A stretch of 64,000 nucleotides of DNA from Armatimonadetes bacterium DC (GCA_001442985.1 LDYB01000019.1:186001-250000), one strand, 5' to 3'; shown: positions 46,365 to 56,890, numbered from the stretch's first letter. Translations and numbers: made by a program. Notes: a model not told the origin generated them from the letters alone.

Positions 46365-46940
46365 ATGTATTTTAACCGAATCACCCTGGTGGGGCGGCTG
46401 ACCCGCGACCCCGAACTGCGCACCACACCCGAAGGGACTTCCCTTGTACGCTTCGGGCTGGCAGTGAGTCGTGGATCGCGCCCCGAAGATGAGACCGACT
46501 TTTTTGAGATTGTGGCTTTTGGAACCACGGCGGAGACAGTCGCCAACTACATGACCAAGGGGCGTCTGGTGCTGGTGGAAGGGCGCGTCCAGACTCGCAC
46601 CTACACTGCAGGCGACGGCACCCAGCGCAAGGCATGGGATGTCATCGCGAATGTCGTGCGCTTTCTGGAGCCGCGCTCGGCAGTGGAAGCCGCTGCGGCT
46701 GCACCTGCGGCGGCGGAACCTGAGCCGACACCCGTAGAGAGCGGCGGCTACGACGCCATCACGATGGAGGAACCCGAACCGCCTGCGGCGCGCACTTCTG
46801 CCTCGCGCAGTGCAACGCCCCGTGCCCCCCAGCGCCCTGCGCGCACCAGCACCCCGCCGCCACAGGAAGAAGAACCCGATTTTGATCTGGACTTTGACCC
46901 CGAAGAGATGGGAGACTCCGATGACGACCCATTCCGATAA
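46365..46940 (+). CDS. ssb: Single-stranded DNA-binding protein
   Basis: MYFNRITLVGRLTRDPELRTTPEGTSLVRFGLAVSR; acidic C-term DSDDDPFR. Confidence 0.94.
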   Translation: MYFNRITLVGRLTRDPELRTTPEGTSLVRFGLAVSRGSRPEDETDFFEIVAFGTTAETVANYMTKGRLVLVEGRVQTRTYTAGDGTQRKAWDVIANVVRFLEPRSAVEAAAAAPAAAEPEPTPVESGGYDAITMEEPEPPAARTSASRSATPRAPQRPARTSTPPPQEEEPDFDLDFDPEEMGDSDDDPFR

Positions 46941-46955
46941 TACAGGAGGCTTGCC

Positions 46956-47222
46956 ATGGAACTGGAGAAGCAACTGATGGATGAGAGTACCGATTCAAAG
47001 CAGCGTGTCGTTCGCCGTCGTCGGCGTGTGTGCGCTTTCTGTGTGGAGAAGCGCCCGATAGACTACAAAGATGTCGCGCGGCTGAAACGCTACACCTCGC
47101 CCGAACGGGGCAAGATTCTGCCGCGGCGTCAGACGGGACTGTGCGCCAAATGCCAGCGCAGACTCGCGTTAGCCATCAAGCGAGCGCGCGAGCTGGCGCT
47201 CCTGCCCTATGTGGCACAGTAA
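46956..47222 (+). CDS. rpsR: 30S ribosomal protein S18
   Basis: [61 protein letters not shown]. Confidence 0.95.
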   Translation: MELEKQLMDESTDSKQRVVRRRRRVCAFCVEKRPIDYKDVARLKRYTSPERGKILPRRQTGLCAKCQRRLALAIKRARELALLPYVAQ

Positions 47223-47228
47223 ACGGCG

Positions 47229-48296
47229 ATGACACACCTGCTGGACGACACGGGCTTGTTGAGTCAAGCGGACCCGAAAGGGATGATGACGCTCACGCTG
47301 GATTTTCCTGCCCAGTGTGAGCGTGCTTATCAAATTGCCAGCCAGTTCTCCCTTCCCAGCCTGCCGCGCACGCCGCGCCTCGTAGTGGTGTGCGGCATGG
47401 GCGGGTCCGCGATTGGCGGCGACTACCTGCGCGCCCTGTTTGAAGCGTACGGGAACATCCCCGTGCTGGTGGTGCGCGACTATCATCTGCCCCAGTGCGT
47501 TGATGCCGGGAGCCTCGTGTTCGCCGTGAGCTATTCAGGCAACACGGAGGAGACGCTCTCCTGCTACCGCGAGGCGCACGCGCGGGGGGCGATGATCCTC
47601 ACGCTCTCCAGCGGCGGGGAACTGCAGGAACGCGCTTCAGCAGACGGCTATCCCCATCTGCAGGTCCCAGGCGGGCAGCCGCCACGCACGGCGCTGGGAT
47701 ACCTCTTTGTGCCCCTGATGCGCCTGTGTGAACGCTGGGGTCTGCTGCCCGACCTGAGTCAGGCATACGCCCAGACCCAGAAACGCCTGGTTCAAACCCG
47801 CGACCAGCTGGCGCCTTCCGTGCCCACAGCGCAAAACCCTGCAAAGCAGCTGGCGCAGGCACTGTACGGGCGTATCCCGTTGATTTATGGCTCATGCGGA
47901 CCCCGCGCCACCGTCGCCCTGCGCTGGAAAGGGCAGTTCAACGAGAACGCCAAACAACACGCCTTTGCCTACACCTTCCCCGAGCTGAACCATAACGAAA
48001 TTCTGGGCTGGGTGCTGGCGCACAAGCAGGCGCCGAACTGGAGCGTGGTCGTATTAAGCGACCCCGACGATAGCCTCAAAATCCGCACGCGTATCGAGGT
48101 CACGCGCCGACTGGTGGGCGAGCAGGTTCCCTGGCACGAGATTACCGCTCAGGGCGAAAGCCTGCTGGAGCGCCTGATGTATCTCACCTACTTCGGCGAC
48201 TTCGTGAGCCTGTACCTCGCCTATCTCAACGAAGTAGACCCCGAAGCAATTGACTATATCAACACACTCAAAGCGGAACTGGCGAAAATCAATTAG
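47229..48296 (+). CDS. Bifunctional phosphoglucose/phosphomannose isomerase
   Basis: VVCGMGGSAIGGDYLRALF; AVSYSGNTEETLSCYREA; FPELNHNEILGW. Confidence 0.92.
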   Translation: MTHLLDDTGLLSQADPKGMMTLTLDFPAQCERAYQIASQFSLPSLPRTPRLVVVCGMGGSAIGGDYLRALFEAYGNIPVLVVRDYHLPQCVDAGSLVFAVSYSGNTEETLSCYREAHARGAMILTLSSGGELQERASADGYPHLQVPGGQPPRTALGYLFVPLMRLCERWGLLPDLSQAYAQTQKRLVQTRDQLAPSVPTAQNPAKQLAQALYGRIPLIYGSCGPRATVALRWKGQFNENAKQHAFAYTFPELNHNEILGWVLAHKQAPNWSVVVLSDPDDSLKIRTRIEVTRRLVGEQVPWHEITAQGESLLERLMYLTYFGDFVSLYLAYLNEVDPEAIDYINTLKAELAKIN

Positions 48297-48308
48297 GAGG
48301 AGGAACCT

Positions 48309-49235
48309 ATGGCAGCAGCACACCATGTATGCGGCGGTCTTCTGCTCTCAGAGACCCATACCGACGCGGTGATGTATACCTACCGCGTCAAAAATGTAAT
48401 GCAAATGGCTCGAACGAAATTTCAGGACGCATGGATTGTAGACCTCTACGGCTATGGCAAGGCGCTATTTCTGGATAAGAAGATTCAGTCCGCCCTGCTG
48501 GACGAATACATGTTCCATGAGCCGATGGTCCAGCCCGGGATGTTCACCCACCCGAACCCACAGCGCGTGCTGGTGGCAGGGGGCGGAGAGGGCGCCACGC
48601 TCCGCGAGGTTCTGCGCCACAACACGGTCAAAGAGGCGGTGATGGTGGATATTGACGATGAGCTGGTGGCGTTCTGCAAGCAGTGGATGCCCGAATGGCA
48701 TCAGGGTTCGTTCGATGACCCCCGCACCACGCTCATTCACGATGACGCCCGCAAGATTATTGCCCAGTATCGCAACCACTTCGATGTGATTGTCTCCGAC
48801 CTGACCGACCCGCTGGAGGCAGGTCCCTCGCAAATGCTGTTCACGAAAGAGTTTTATCAGCTCGTTTACGACGCTCTGACTGACGACGGTGTGCTGACCG
48901 TTCAGTCGGGGGCAGGAGACCCACTCTATCCCTACCTGTACGGCTGCATCGTGCGCACGCTTCAGGAAGTGTTCCCTGTAGTGCGTCCTTACTGGTGCTT
49001 TGTGGCATCGTTTATGTTGCCGTGGGGTTTCGTGCTGGCGTCCAAGAAGCACGACCCGCTGGCGTTGACCGCCGAGGCGATTGCCCAGCGCATCGAGGAG
49101 CGCGGCGTAAAAGGGCTACGGTATTATGACCCCTTCACGCACTTCGGCATGTTCGCCATTCCACCGTACTTGCGTGAGGTGATTGCCCAGGCGCGCGTGC
49201 TGACCGACGCCGAGCCGTTCAACTGGGAAGCCTGA
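48309..49235 (+). CDS. speE: Polyamine aminopropyltransferase (spermidine synthase)
   Basis: LFLDKKIQSALLDEYMFHEPMVQP; VLVAGGGEGATLREVLRHNTVKEAVMVDIDDELV; VIVSDLTDPLEAGPSQMLFTKEFY. Confidence 0.95.
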   Translation: MAAAHHVCGGLLLSETHTDAVMYTYRVKNVMQMARTKFQDAWIVDLYGYGKALFLDKKIQSALLDEYMFHEPMVQPGMFTHPNPQRVLVAGGGEGATLREVLRHNTVKEAVMVDIDDELVAFCKQWMPEWHQGSFDDPRTTLIHDDARKIIAQYRNHFDVIVSDLTDPLEAGPSQMLFTKEFYQLVYDALTDDGVLTVQSGAGDPLYPYLYGCIVRTLQEVFPVVRPYWCFVASFMLPWGFVLASKKHDPLALTAEAIAQRIEERGVKGLRYYDPFTHFGMFAIPPYLREVIAQARVLTDAEPFNWEA

Positions 49236-49249
49236 GGAGGGCGTTCAGT

Positions 49250-50746
49250 GTGGAGGCACAGAGCAGAGGCTACCTGCGCGTCGTTCTGTGCCTCCTGATG
49301 CTTTGTTCCGGAGACATTTTCGCATATTCTCAGCCTGTAGACGCCGAGTTAACCCTGCGAGCAGGCAGGTACCTTGTGAGCCGAAACCCGGAAGGCGCCC
49401 TGCAGATTCACCTCTCTGATGGCGTGGAACTGATTTATCAGGAGCGTCGCTTGCTGGCGGAGTCTCTCCAGTTAGATACCGAACGCAAAGAGGCGCTTAC
49501 CGAATCGCCTTTTATGCTCATCGCTCCCGAAGGCACTTTGCGCGGGGAGCGTCTACGCTACGAATATGAACGCGGCTTCGGGCGGTTTGAAAACTTTCGA
49601 GCAGAGGTGCTGAAAGTCATCATTCGGGGCGCTGTTCTGGAAGGCGACCTGAGCCAGTTTACCGCCTACCAGATTTCAGCCACCACCTGTGAAAACACGG
49701 TTCCTGACTATGTAATCGAGGCGGACAGCGTACGTCTGACGGAAGGCGTGCGTTTACGCTTGCGCAACGCCCGACTGAAAATTCGCGGGCGCACGGTGTT
49801 GAGCCTGCCGTTTCTGACTGTGCGGGTGCGGGAGACTGCGCAAATACTGGAGCTACCCTCGCCCGTGTATCGCCAGCCTGATGGGTGGGGCATGCGCTCC
49901 CAACTGGAGCTGCCCATCGGCTCGCGCACGGTCGCGACCGCTTCAGGCACGGTGTATTTCAGGGCGCTTCCTGAAACGCGCCTTACCCTCGCGACTGCCC
50001 TGACGCCGGGCATCCCCTATGCCTCCGAACCTGAACTTCGTGCGCGTTTTGAGGCAAGCGCCCTCTATAACCTGCGCATCATCCATGAGCAGGAGCAGGC
50101 GCGCCTCGCTGCTCGAACGCCCACCCTGCGCCTGGAGCAAAGCACCCACATTCGCCCTCTGTTCGCCCCAGAGCGGGACACCCGCCTCTCCCGCAGTGAG
50201 CTGGCGCTGGAGGTCCCCTTTCAAACGAAAGGAGGGGCAGGCGCGCTGGCTTTTCGCATCGGTTCGCAGGCGGAGCGCGTGGGAAGCCGACACACCCCCC
50301 GCACACACCGCGCTACTGCAGAACTGGAGTGGCGGCAATCACTTTTCACAACCCCAAAATGGGAGCTCTGGCTGCTTGCATGGGCAAGCCACACACAGTA
50401 TGGGTCCCGTGGACATTATGCGTGGCTACGTCCCAATGTGGCGCTTCGCTGGCGCCCCGCGCCCACGCTCAGTTTCACACTCGGCTACGGTTCCGCCCGC
50501 GTGGAAGGGTCCACCCCGTTTCTCACGGACCAGCTGGAGGGGCGGAATGAACTCATCATGCGTGCGGAAGGGGTCTGGGGCAACCTGCGCGGCGGTGTGT
50601 TGACGCGCTGGGACACTCAGGGGCATACCCTGAACGATCTTCAGCTGCAGGTGGGTTGGCGCATTCACTGCATCGAGCCGACCCTGTTCTGGCGGCGCTC
50701 GCCCAGCACGCTGTTGCTGGGGATTAACCTGACCGCGTTTCTGTAG
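49250..50746 (+). CDS. LptD/OstA-like outer membrane protein
   Basis: Signal peptide; LPFLTVRVRETAQILELPSPVYRQPDGWGMRSQLELPIG followed by beta-barrel-like strands. Confidence 0.65.
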   Translation: MEAQSRGYLRVVLCLLMLCSGDIFAYSQPVDAELTLRAGRYLVSRNPEGALQIHLSDGVELIYQERRLLAESLQLDTERKEALTESPFMLIAPEGTLRGERLRYEYERGFGRFENFRAEVLKVIIRGAVLEGDLSQFTAYQISATTCENTVPDYVIEADSVRLTEGVRLRLRNARLKIRGRTVLSLPFLTVRVRETAQILELPSPVYRQPDGWGMRSQLELPIGSRTVATASGTVYFRALPETRLTLATALTPGIPYASEPELRARFEASALYNLRIIHEQEQARLAARTPTLRLEQSTHIRPLFAPERDTRLSRSELALEVPFQTKGGAGALAFRIGSQAERVGSRHTPRTHRATAELEWRQSLFTTPKWELWLLAWASHTQYGSRGHYAWLRPNVALRWRPAPTLSFTLGYGSARVEGSTPFLTDQLEGRNELIMRAEGVWGNLRGGVLTRWDTQGHTLNDLQLQVGWRIHCIEPTLFWRRSPSTLLLGINLTAFL

Positions 50747-51191
50747 CAGGTGAAGGACTGTCCACAATCAGCGTCACGGGTCCGTCGTTCTCAAGGCTGA
50801 CCACCATATGGGCGCCATAAACCCCCGTCTGCACGGGAACTCCCTCTGCACGCAGGTAGTCGCAGAATCGCTCATACAGCTCACGCCCCCTCTCAAAAGG
50901 GGCGGACTCGGTGAAGCTGGGGCGTCGCCCTTTGCGGCAATCCCCATAGAGCGTGAAGTTGGAGACCACCAGAAAGCTGCCGCCCACCTCTGCCGTAGAC
51001 CGATTCAGTTTGCCCTCCGAATCTTCAAACAGGCGCAGGTGCGCAATCTTTTGTGCCAGCCACCGCGCGTCGGCGTCGGTATCGTCCACATGAACGCCCA
51101 GCAACACCAGCACACCTTTGCCAATCTCCGCGACGCACTGGTCATCCACGACGACCTTTGCGCTTCGAACGCGATTTATCACTCCTCTCAT
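50724..51191 (-). CDS. dtd: D-aminoacyl-tRNA deacylase
   Basis: MRGVINRVRSAKVVVDDQCVAEIGKGVLVLLGVHVDDTDADARWLAQKIAHLRLFEDSEGKLNRS; VVSNFTLYGDCRKGRRPSFTE. Confidence 0.95.
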   Translation of the reverse strand: MRGVINRVRSAKVVVDDQCVAEIGKGVLVLLGVHVDDTDADARWLAQKIAHLRLFEDSEGKLNRSTAEVGGSFLVVSNFTLYGDCRKGRRPSFTESAPFERGRELYERFCDYLRAEGVPVQTGVYGAHMVVSLENDGPVTLIVDSPSPATETRSG

Positions 51192-53415
51192 AGGTTTCGG
51201 AGCCTCCTGCCATCACGCGCATCACCGACAGCACATCCTCAATCGAGTGCAGGCGCTGGGAAAGCACCCGCAGCTCCTGTGCGGAACGCACCTGCACCAT
51301 CAGGTTAATCACCGCCGTGTGGGTGGTGGGGTTTTGCTTCACGCTCACATTGGCAATATTGATGTTCGCGCTCGCCGTGAGGGTTGAAATCTCCGCCAGC
51401 ACTCCCGGCTTATCGATTGCCTCAATGCGCAGGGCGACGGGGTAGACGCGCTCGCCTGTAGCGCTCCACTCGATCGCCATAATCCGGGCAGGCTCTTGCT
51501 CTTCAAGGGCGCGCAGTTGCGGGCACGAGGCGCGATGGACCACAATTCCGCGCCCGCGCGAGACATAGCCGCGCAGCTCGTCACCAGGCAGGGGGTAGCA
51601 ACACGAGGCGCGTCGGGTCAGATACCCCTCGGCGTCCTCAATCTGCATCGCCCGAATCTCACGCACCGGGGACGCCGTTGTCTCCGCGGCAGGGGCAGAG
51701 GACTGCGGTGTCAGCGTGCGCAGGCGCTGCACCACCGCCTGAACACTGGTAATGCCCTCCCCCAGACTGGCGAGCAGGTCGTCTTCCGTGCGGAAATTCA
51801 TCGCCTGCAGAATCGTCGGCAAATGCTCTTTGTAAAACGCGAGCGGGATGCGCAGACGGTTCAGTTCATGCTCCAGACGGTCGCGTCCGAGCGCAATAAA
51901 CTCGGCGCGGCGCTGTTCGCGGAAGTAGGCACGGATTTTGGAACGCGCGCTGGAGGTGCGCACAAGGCTCAGCCACTCGTAGCTGGGCTGAGGTGTGTTG
52001 CGGGTAAGAATCTCCACCACATCGCCCGTGCGCAGCTTGTACTCGTTGGGCACAAGGCGCCCGTTCACTCGCGCCCCGTTGTAGCGCAAGCCAATCTCCG
52101 TGTGAATGCGGAACGCGAAATCAAGCGGCACCGAACCCTCAGGCAGGTCAATAATCTGCCCCTTCGGGGTGAACACGAACACCTGATCGGAGGTGAGGTC
52201 GCGAAACAGGCTGGAAAGGAATTCCAGATGGCTTTTGCGGTCGGTCAGGTCGCGCAGCTGGTCTTGCAGGTCAGGAAGCGCCATCGGCTTCTGGTCAGCG
52301 CGAAGGTTCTCGCCCTCCTTGTAGCGCCAGTGCGCCGCAATCCCGTATTCCGCTATCTGATGCATCTGCCATGTGCGGATTTGAATCTCTAAGGTGCGCT
52401 GATTGGGCCCTATCACTTTGGTGTGGAGCGACTGATAGCCGTTGGGTTTGGGCGCCGCGATATAGTCATAGAAGAGGGCAGGGATGGGCGTCCACATCTC
52501 ATGCACCACGCCGAGCGCCAGATAGCACTCTTCCACGCTCTCGGTGATGATGCGCAGGGCAGTGAGATCATAAATCTGGTTGAAGTCAATCTTTTGCTGG
52601 ATCATCTTGTTATAGATGCTCCAGAGGTGTTTGGGGCGTCCCATCACCTCGGCGCGGATGCCGCGTTCCCACAGGCGCTCTTTGAGCATGCGCACGAGCT
52701 CCTGCACCTCCTGCTGGCGCTCGGCGCGGGTGCGCGCCACCTTCTGGCTAATCTCCCGATACTCCTGCGGGTAGAGATACTTGAACGCCAGATCGTCCAG
52801 TTGCGATTTGATCTGCCAGATACCGAGTCGGTGCGCCAGCGGCGAGTAGACCTGCAGAGTTTCGGTGGCGATTCGCATCTGCTTGTCGGGCGGCAGGCTA
52901 TCCAGGGTCTGCATGTTGTGCAGGCGGTCGGCGAGTTTAATAATCATCACACGCAGGTCGTCGGAGACCGCCAGCAGCAGTTTGCGCAGGTTCTCAGCGG
53001 TTTTGGTGATTTCGAAGTGGCGTCGGCGTGCTTCGCTGAAAATCTCGGCTTTGCTCTCCGAATGGCGCAGCTTGGTAACGCCTTCCACCAGCTGGCGCAC
53101 CGTTGTGCCAAACCGTGCTTCCAGTTCTTCGGGGGTGGTGGGGGTATCTTCCAGCACATCGTGAAGCAGCCCTGCGATAATCGTGTTCAGCCCCATCTTG
53201 AGGTCGGCGAGGATGTGCGCCACCGCCAGCGGGTGGGTGATGTACGGCTGTCCGTCCCGCCGATACTGTCCGTGATGGCGCTCCTCAGCGAACAGGTACG
53301 CGCTTACGATGCGCGAGGTATCCGCCGACGGCAGATATTCCCGCACCTTCTCTATCAGAGCGTCCACCTGCTCGGGGAGCTCAAACTCCAGAAGGCTCTG
53401 CTGTCGCTCATTCAT
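51142..53415 (-). CDS. RelA/SpoT (p)ppGpp synthetase/hydrolase
   Basis: HD domain HHGQYRRDGQPYITHPLAVAHILADL; HDVLEDT; synthetase YQSLHTKVIGP; TGS and ACT domains. Confidence 0.96.
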   Translation of the reverse strand: MNERQQSLLEFELPEQVDALIEKVREYLPSADTSRIVSAYLFAEERHHGQYRRDGQPYITHPLAVAHILADLKMGLNTIIAGLLHDVLEDTPTTPEELEARFGTTVRQLVEGVTKLRHSESKAEIFSEARRRHFEITKTAENLRKLLLAVSDDLRVMIIKLADRLHNMQTLDSLPPDKQMRIATETLQVYSPLAHRLGIWQIKSQLDDLAFKYLYPQEYREISQKVARTRAERQQEVQELVRMLKERLWERGIRAEVMGRPKHLWSIYNKMIQQKIDFNQIYDLTALRIITESVEECYLALGVVHEMWTPIPALFYDYIAAPKPNGYQSLHTKVIGPNQRTLEIQIRTWQMHQIAEYGIAAHWRYKEGENLRADQKPMALPDLQDQLRDLTDRKSHLEFLSSLFRDLTSDQVFVFTPKGQIIDLPEGSVPLDFAFRIHTEIGLRYNGARVNGRLVPNEYKLRTGDVVEILTRNTPQPSYEWLSLVRTSSARSKIRAYFREQRRAEFIALGRDRLEHELNRLRIPLAFYKEHLPTILQAMNFRTEDDLLASLGEGITSVQAVVQRLRTLTPQSSAPAAETTASPVREIRAMQIEDAEGYLTRRASCCYPLPGDELRGYVSRGRGIVVHRASCPQLRALEEQEPARIMAIEWSATGERVYPVALRIEAIDKPGVLAEISTLTASANINIANVSVKQNPTTHTAVINLMVQVRSAQELRVLSQRLHSIEDVLSVMRVMAGGSETYERSDKSRSKRKGRRG

Positions 53416-53440
53416 AAAGGTTTCTACGGAATTATACTGG

Positions 53441-54694
53441 CTAAATCATTTTGGGGTTCCATGTGCCCTGTGCCACGGCAGGCACAAATTGTTCCAGCTC
53501 AGGGCAGGGGAGGTCTACCGTCTGGCGGCGCTCGGCACTGAGATAGGCTGCCATCAGTAGCTCCGTGATACGCACCCCGTACTCCAGCGTGCAGAAAGGC
53601 GTCTCGCCCTTGAGAAAACACTCCGTGAAGTAGCGGTTTTCGGCGATATAGCCGTAGCTGTGTACCTCATCCGCCAGGTAGGGCATCAAGCCCTGCTCGG
53701 CGTTCTGTTTTTCCACGATATCCTCGCCTGCCGCACCCTGCACATTGCGGCTGAAGAAGATCGTGCCTTCGCCCGCGAGCGTGTTGATGGCTAACATATA
53801 TTCAGGTCCCAGCACCTCAAAGGTGAGTCGCAGGCCAGGTCCCACAAAACACCACGAAGTGGTGGCTTCCACAAGGGCGAGGTTGCCGCTGGGGGTTTCA
53901 AAAACAATTTTGGCAGAGGCGTAGTCCTCGGCAGGGTGGTTAACATAATCTACCTCCATCTCGTGGGCGTAGGCGTCGCGGAGTTTCTGGGCGTATTCAG
54001 GGCGTGCCCACTTGAGGCAGGCAATCTGTGCTGTTACGGAGCGCGGCTTAAGCGCCTCAAGGGGCAGGGAAGGGGGCGTCAGCACGAACCAGCCTGCGGC
54101 GACGCTGTGGCACATCATGTCGTTCAGCACGCCGCCGCCCTGCAGGTCGCCCCGCCAGAACCATGCGCGGTGGGGTCCGCTATGTTCCTCGGCGCATCGC
54201 GCCAGATACGGCTCGCCCGCAATTGAGGCGCCGCGCCGCCAGAGCAGCTCCTTGCCACGCACCACCGACGGCGCAAAAAGCTGATTCTCCAGATACCCGT
54301 GGGGGATACCTGCTTCTTCAACTGCCTGAAGCACGCGGCGCGCTTCGGCGAGGTTCCGTGCCAGCGGCTTCTCCACCGCCAGCCCTTTGAGCGCCGCACG
54401 CCCCGATCTCACCTCGTCGGCAATCGCCTCGATGAGCTCCACCCGCACATAGTTTGGCGCGAGGAACCAGATGGCATCCACCGACTCATCGCGCGCCATC
54501 GCGCGTACATCGGTGAACACTTTCGGGGAACCCACGCCAAGCGTCTGGCACAACTGCGCCAGTTCGCTGGCGGACTTTTCGTTCCGGCTCGCGATGGCTG
54601 TAATCTCGGCGTCTCGAACATTCACAAACGCCTGCGCATGGAAGCGGGCAACAAAGCCACTGCCGACAATCCCAATTCGCAACCGACTCGCCAT
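53441..54694 (-). CDS. Gfo/Idh/MocA-family oxidoreductase
   Basis: RIGIVGSGFVARFHAQAFVNVRDAEITAIASR; AVEKPLARNLAEARRV. Confidence 0.92.
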   Translation of the reverse strand: MASRLRIGIVGSGFVARFHAQAFVNVRDAEITAIASRNEKSASELAQLCQTLGVGSPKVFTDVRAMARDESVDAIWFLAPNYVRVELIEAIADEVRSGRAALKGLAVEKPLARNLAEARRVLQAVEEAGIPHGYLENQLFAPSVVRGKELLWRRGASIAGEPYLARCAEEHSGPHRAWFWRGDLQGGGVLNDMMCHSVAAGWFVLTPPSLPLEALKPRSVTAQIACLKWARPEYAQKLRDAYAHEMEVDYVNHPAEDYASAKIVFETPSGNLALVEATTSWCFVGPGLRLTFEVLGPEYMLAINTLAGEGTIFFSRNVQGAAGEDIVEKQNAEQGLMPYLADEVHSYGYIAENRYFTECFLKGETPFCTLEYGVRITELLMAAYLSAERRQTVDLPCPELEQFVPAVAQGTWNPKMI

Positions 54695-54817
54695 ATCGTT
54701 TTATTTTCGGGCAGCCGCGCACAATTCCTGCGAAACGCGGGTTATAGTCGCCCGTCGAGTAGAATATTAGCAGGGGACCCGAAATTTGCGGGGAACTTGA
54801 TAAAACGGAGGTTGCCT

Positions 54818-55408
54818 ATGTGGAGAATACAGACGGTTCTGGCTGTTTTGTTCGCCAGCATGCTGGTGAGCTTTGCTCAGATGAACTTTTTCGCCATCCA
54901 TGGCTCCACTGCCGACCCAGAGGATGATGACACGCTCGCTCTGTCGGCGGTGGGACCTGGACCAGCGGCGAGCTTGCGAATTAACCTGATGTTTATTAGC
55001 GGGCTCGGAAATCAACCGATTCGAAGTGCGCTTTTTGAGTTCACGCCTGCTACCCCGATTGCGGTGCCGAACGGGCAACTGCTGTTTGCCACCGCCGACC
55101 CTGCGCAGGCGTCCAACCAGCTGCAGGTTACGGCTCGCTCTGTGCCTGGCGCGCGAATTGGTCAGGCGAGCTTTCCCGCGCGTTTTCAGATTCGTGACAA
55201 CAACGGTAACATTCAGGAACAGCAGGGAACCATTCAGATAACCGTAACGGACACGGAACCCTACGCCTTCCAGCGTCCGAACCCTACAGCTCCGCGCGAC
55301 CGCATCCAGATCCAGTTCATTATCAACAATGTGCCCGTCAACTACACTGGGGAGCTTTCTACGCCGCGCGGTCAGGGGAACCTGTTTGTGGGCGGGCGTG
55401 TCATCTAA
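54818..55408 (+). CDS. Secreted hypothetical protein
   Basis: Signal peptide MWRIQTVLAVLFASMLVSFAQ; SD ggagg. Confidence 0.65.
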   Translation: MWRIQTVLAVLFASMLVSFAQMNFFAIHGSTADPEDDDTLALSAVGPGPAASLRINLMFISGLGNQPIRSALFEFTPATPIAVPNGQLLFATADPAQASNQLQVTARSVPGARIGQASFPARFQIRDNNGNIQEQQGTIQITVTDTEPYAFQRPNPTAPRDRIQIQFIINNVPVNYTGELSTPRGQGNLFVGGRVI

Positions 55409-55420
55409 GGAGGTGCGCCG

Positions 55421-56890
55421 ATGAGAAAACCGATCCTGTCTTTCTTGCTTGGGAGTGTGGTGCTGTGCCAGATAGCCAGCGCCCAATATGTCCAGAATGC
55501 TTTGCCCCCTGAGGATATCTCCTCTCGCCCGATTTTTGGCGACAACCAGCGCCTGAGCCATACCAGCCGTTATGCGGGTCCCACAGTGCCTCAGGTACGC
55601 TGGGTGGCGTCTGGGGGCGCAATCCACGAACCGACAGACCTTCAGGGAACCGTTGTCGCGCCCCAGATGACCGCCTTTGGAAGCGTGCGTTACCCCTACT
55701 ATGGCTTCTTCGACTCGCTCACAGGCGAATTTGGTGGCACCTTCGGACCCTTCTGGGGACAAGTATCGCCCCTTACGACCTTCAACACTGCCGTCTATGT
55801 GTTTGGCGACAACGATGTGCTTCTGCAAGTGATTCCTGAGTGGCCCGTCTTTATCCTGTCCGGGGGACAGTACGAGGCGCGTGTCATCAGCCCCAGCCCT
55901 GTGTTGGGCGTCCCCGATCTGGACACGACACTCCGCGGCTTGCCCGCCTATCGCAGTGGGTTTGGCGTCTACACCGACGGCTTAATGAGCTACGCTGTGC
56001 TGGGCGACAATTTCGGGAATCTGTTCGCGATTGGGGTCTACTGGGTTATCAGCAACCGCTACACAGGACCCTTTGTTGGGGTGGACTTCAGTTTCACACC
56101 GTTTCCCCCAATCATCTCGGCGGTGTGGAGTACGGCGGTATTCAACGAATACAACGATTCGGGCTTTGCCGCGTACCACAACGGCGTCGTGCTACAGTAT
56201 GATATCGCCGCCATCCCTGCACCTCAAATTTCCAATGGTTTCACCGTGATGGACCTGAGTCAGGATGACCGCGTGGACCCCAACGACCCGAGTAGCGACC
56301 CCGACCCCATTCCGAGCGACTCGGTGGATCGCCCGATTGTGTTCAGCGCAGATAACAACCGTGCCTACATCTGCGCCTCCAACTACGGGCGTATCTACGC
56401 CGTGGACGCGCTCACAGGGGATCGGCTCTGGGGTTTGAAACTGGATGTGAACCGCCGCATCCCGATTATGGCGGGTCCCTCACTGGGCACGGACGGGGCA
56501 GGGAACGAGCGCCTTTATGTGATTGGGCGCACCGCCAGCAACCGAAGCACTCTGTACGCGATTGATACTCAGACCGGTACAGTGGTGTGGCAACGCGCGT
56601 TGCCGAATGTGAGCCGATGCACACCCACAGTGGATGTGAACGGTCGGCTCTATTTCGGCGACGATAGAGGGTTCCTCTACTGCTACGACGCCAACGGCAA
56701 TCAAATCTGGCGGCTGAGCTTCGGTGCGCCGATCAATGTGTCGCCTGCGCTGATGCTGGACACGGACGGTAACCCGATTCTGGTGGTTGCCGTTTCCAAC
56801 CGTTACCTGGTGGCTATCCAGCAGCGCCAGCCCATTCCGCCCATCGGAGGCACGATAGGCGTCGGCGCCATTGGCGGCGGTGCGCAATAG
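55421..56890 (+). CDS. Secreted PQQ-like beta-propeller repeat protein
   Basis: RPIVFSADNNRAYICASNYGRIYAVDALTGDRLWGLKLD; ALYAIDTQTGTVVWQRALP; YDANGNQIWRLSFGAPINVSPAL. Confidence 0.8.
   Translation: MRKPILSFLLGSVVLCQIASAQYVQNALPPEDISSRPIFGDNQRLSHTSRYAGPTVPQVRWVASGGAIHEPTDLQGTVVAPQMTAFGSVRYPYYGFFDSLTGEFGGTFGPFWGQVSPLTTFNTAVYVFGDNDVLLQVIPEWPVFILSGGQYEARVISPSPVLGVPDLDTTLRGLPAYRSGFGVYTDGLMSYAVLGDNFGNLFAIGVYWVISNRYTGPFVGVDFSFTPFPPIISAVWSTAVFNEYNDSGFAAYHNGVVLQYDIAAIPAPQISNGFTVMDLSQDDRVDPNDPSSDPDPIPSDSVDRPIVFSADNNRAYICASNYGRIYAVDALTGDRLWGLKLDVNRRIPIMAGPSLGTDGAGNERLYVIGRTASNRSTLYAIDTQTGTVVWQRALPNVSRCTPTVDVNGRLYFGDDRGFLYCYDANGNQIWRLSFGAPINVSPALMLDTDGNPILVVAVSNRYLVAIQQRQPIPPIGGTIGVGAIGGGAQ

Noticed and set aside
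52423-53541. 372-aa plus-strand ORF opposite relA/spoT
   Set aside because: Antisense to a highly conserved gene, no motif
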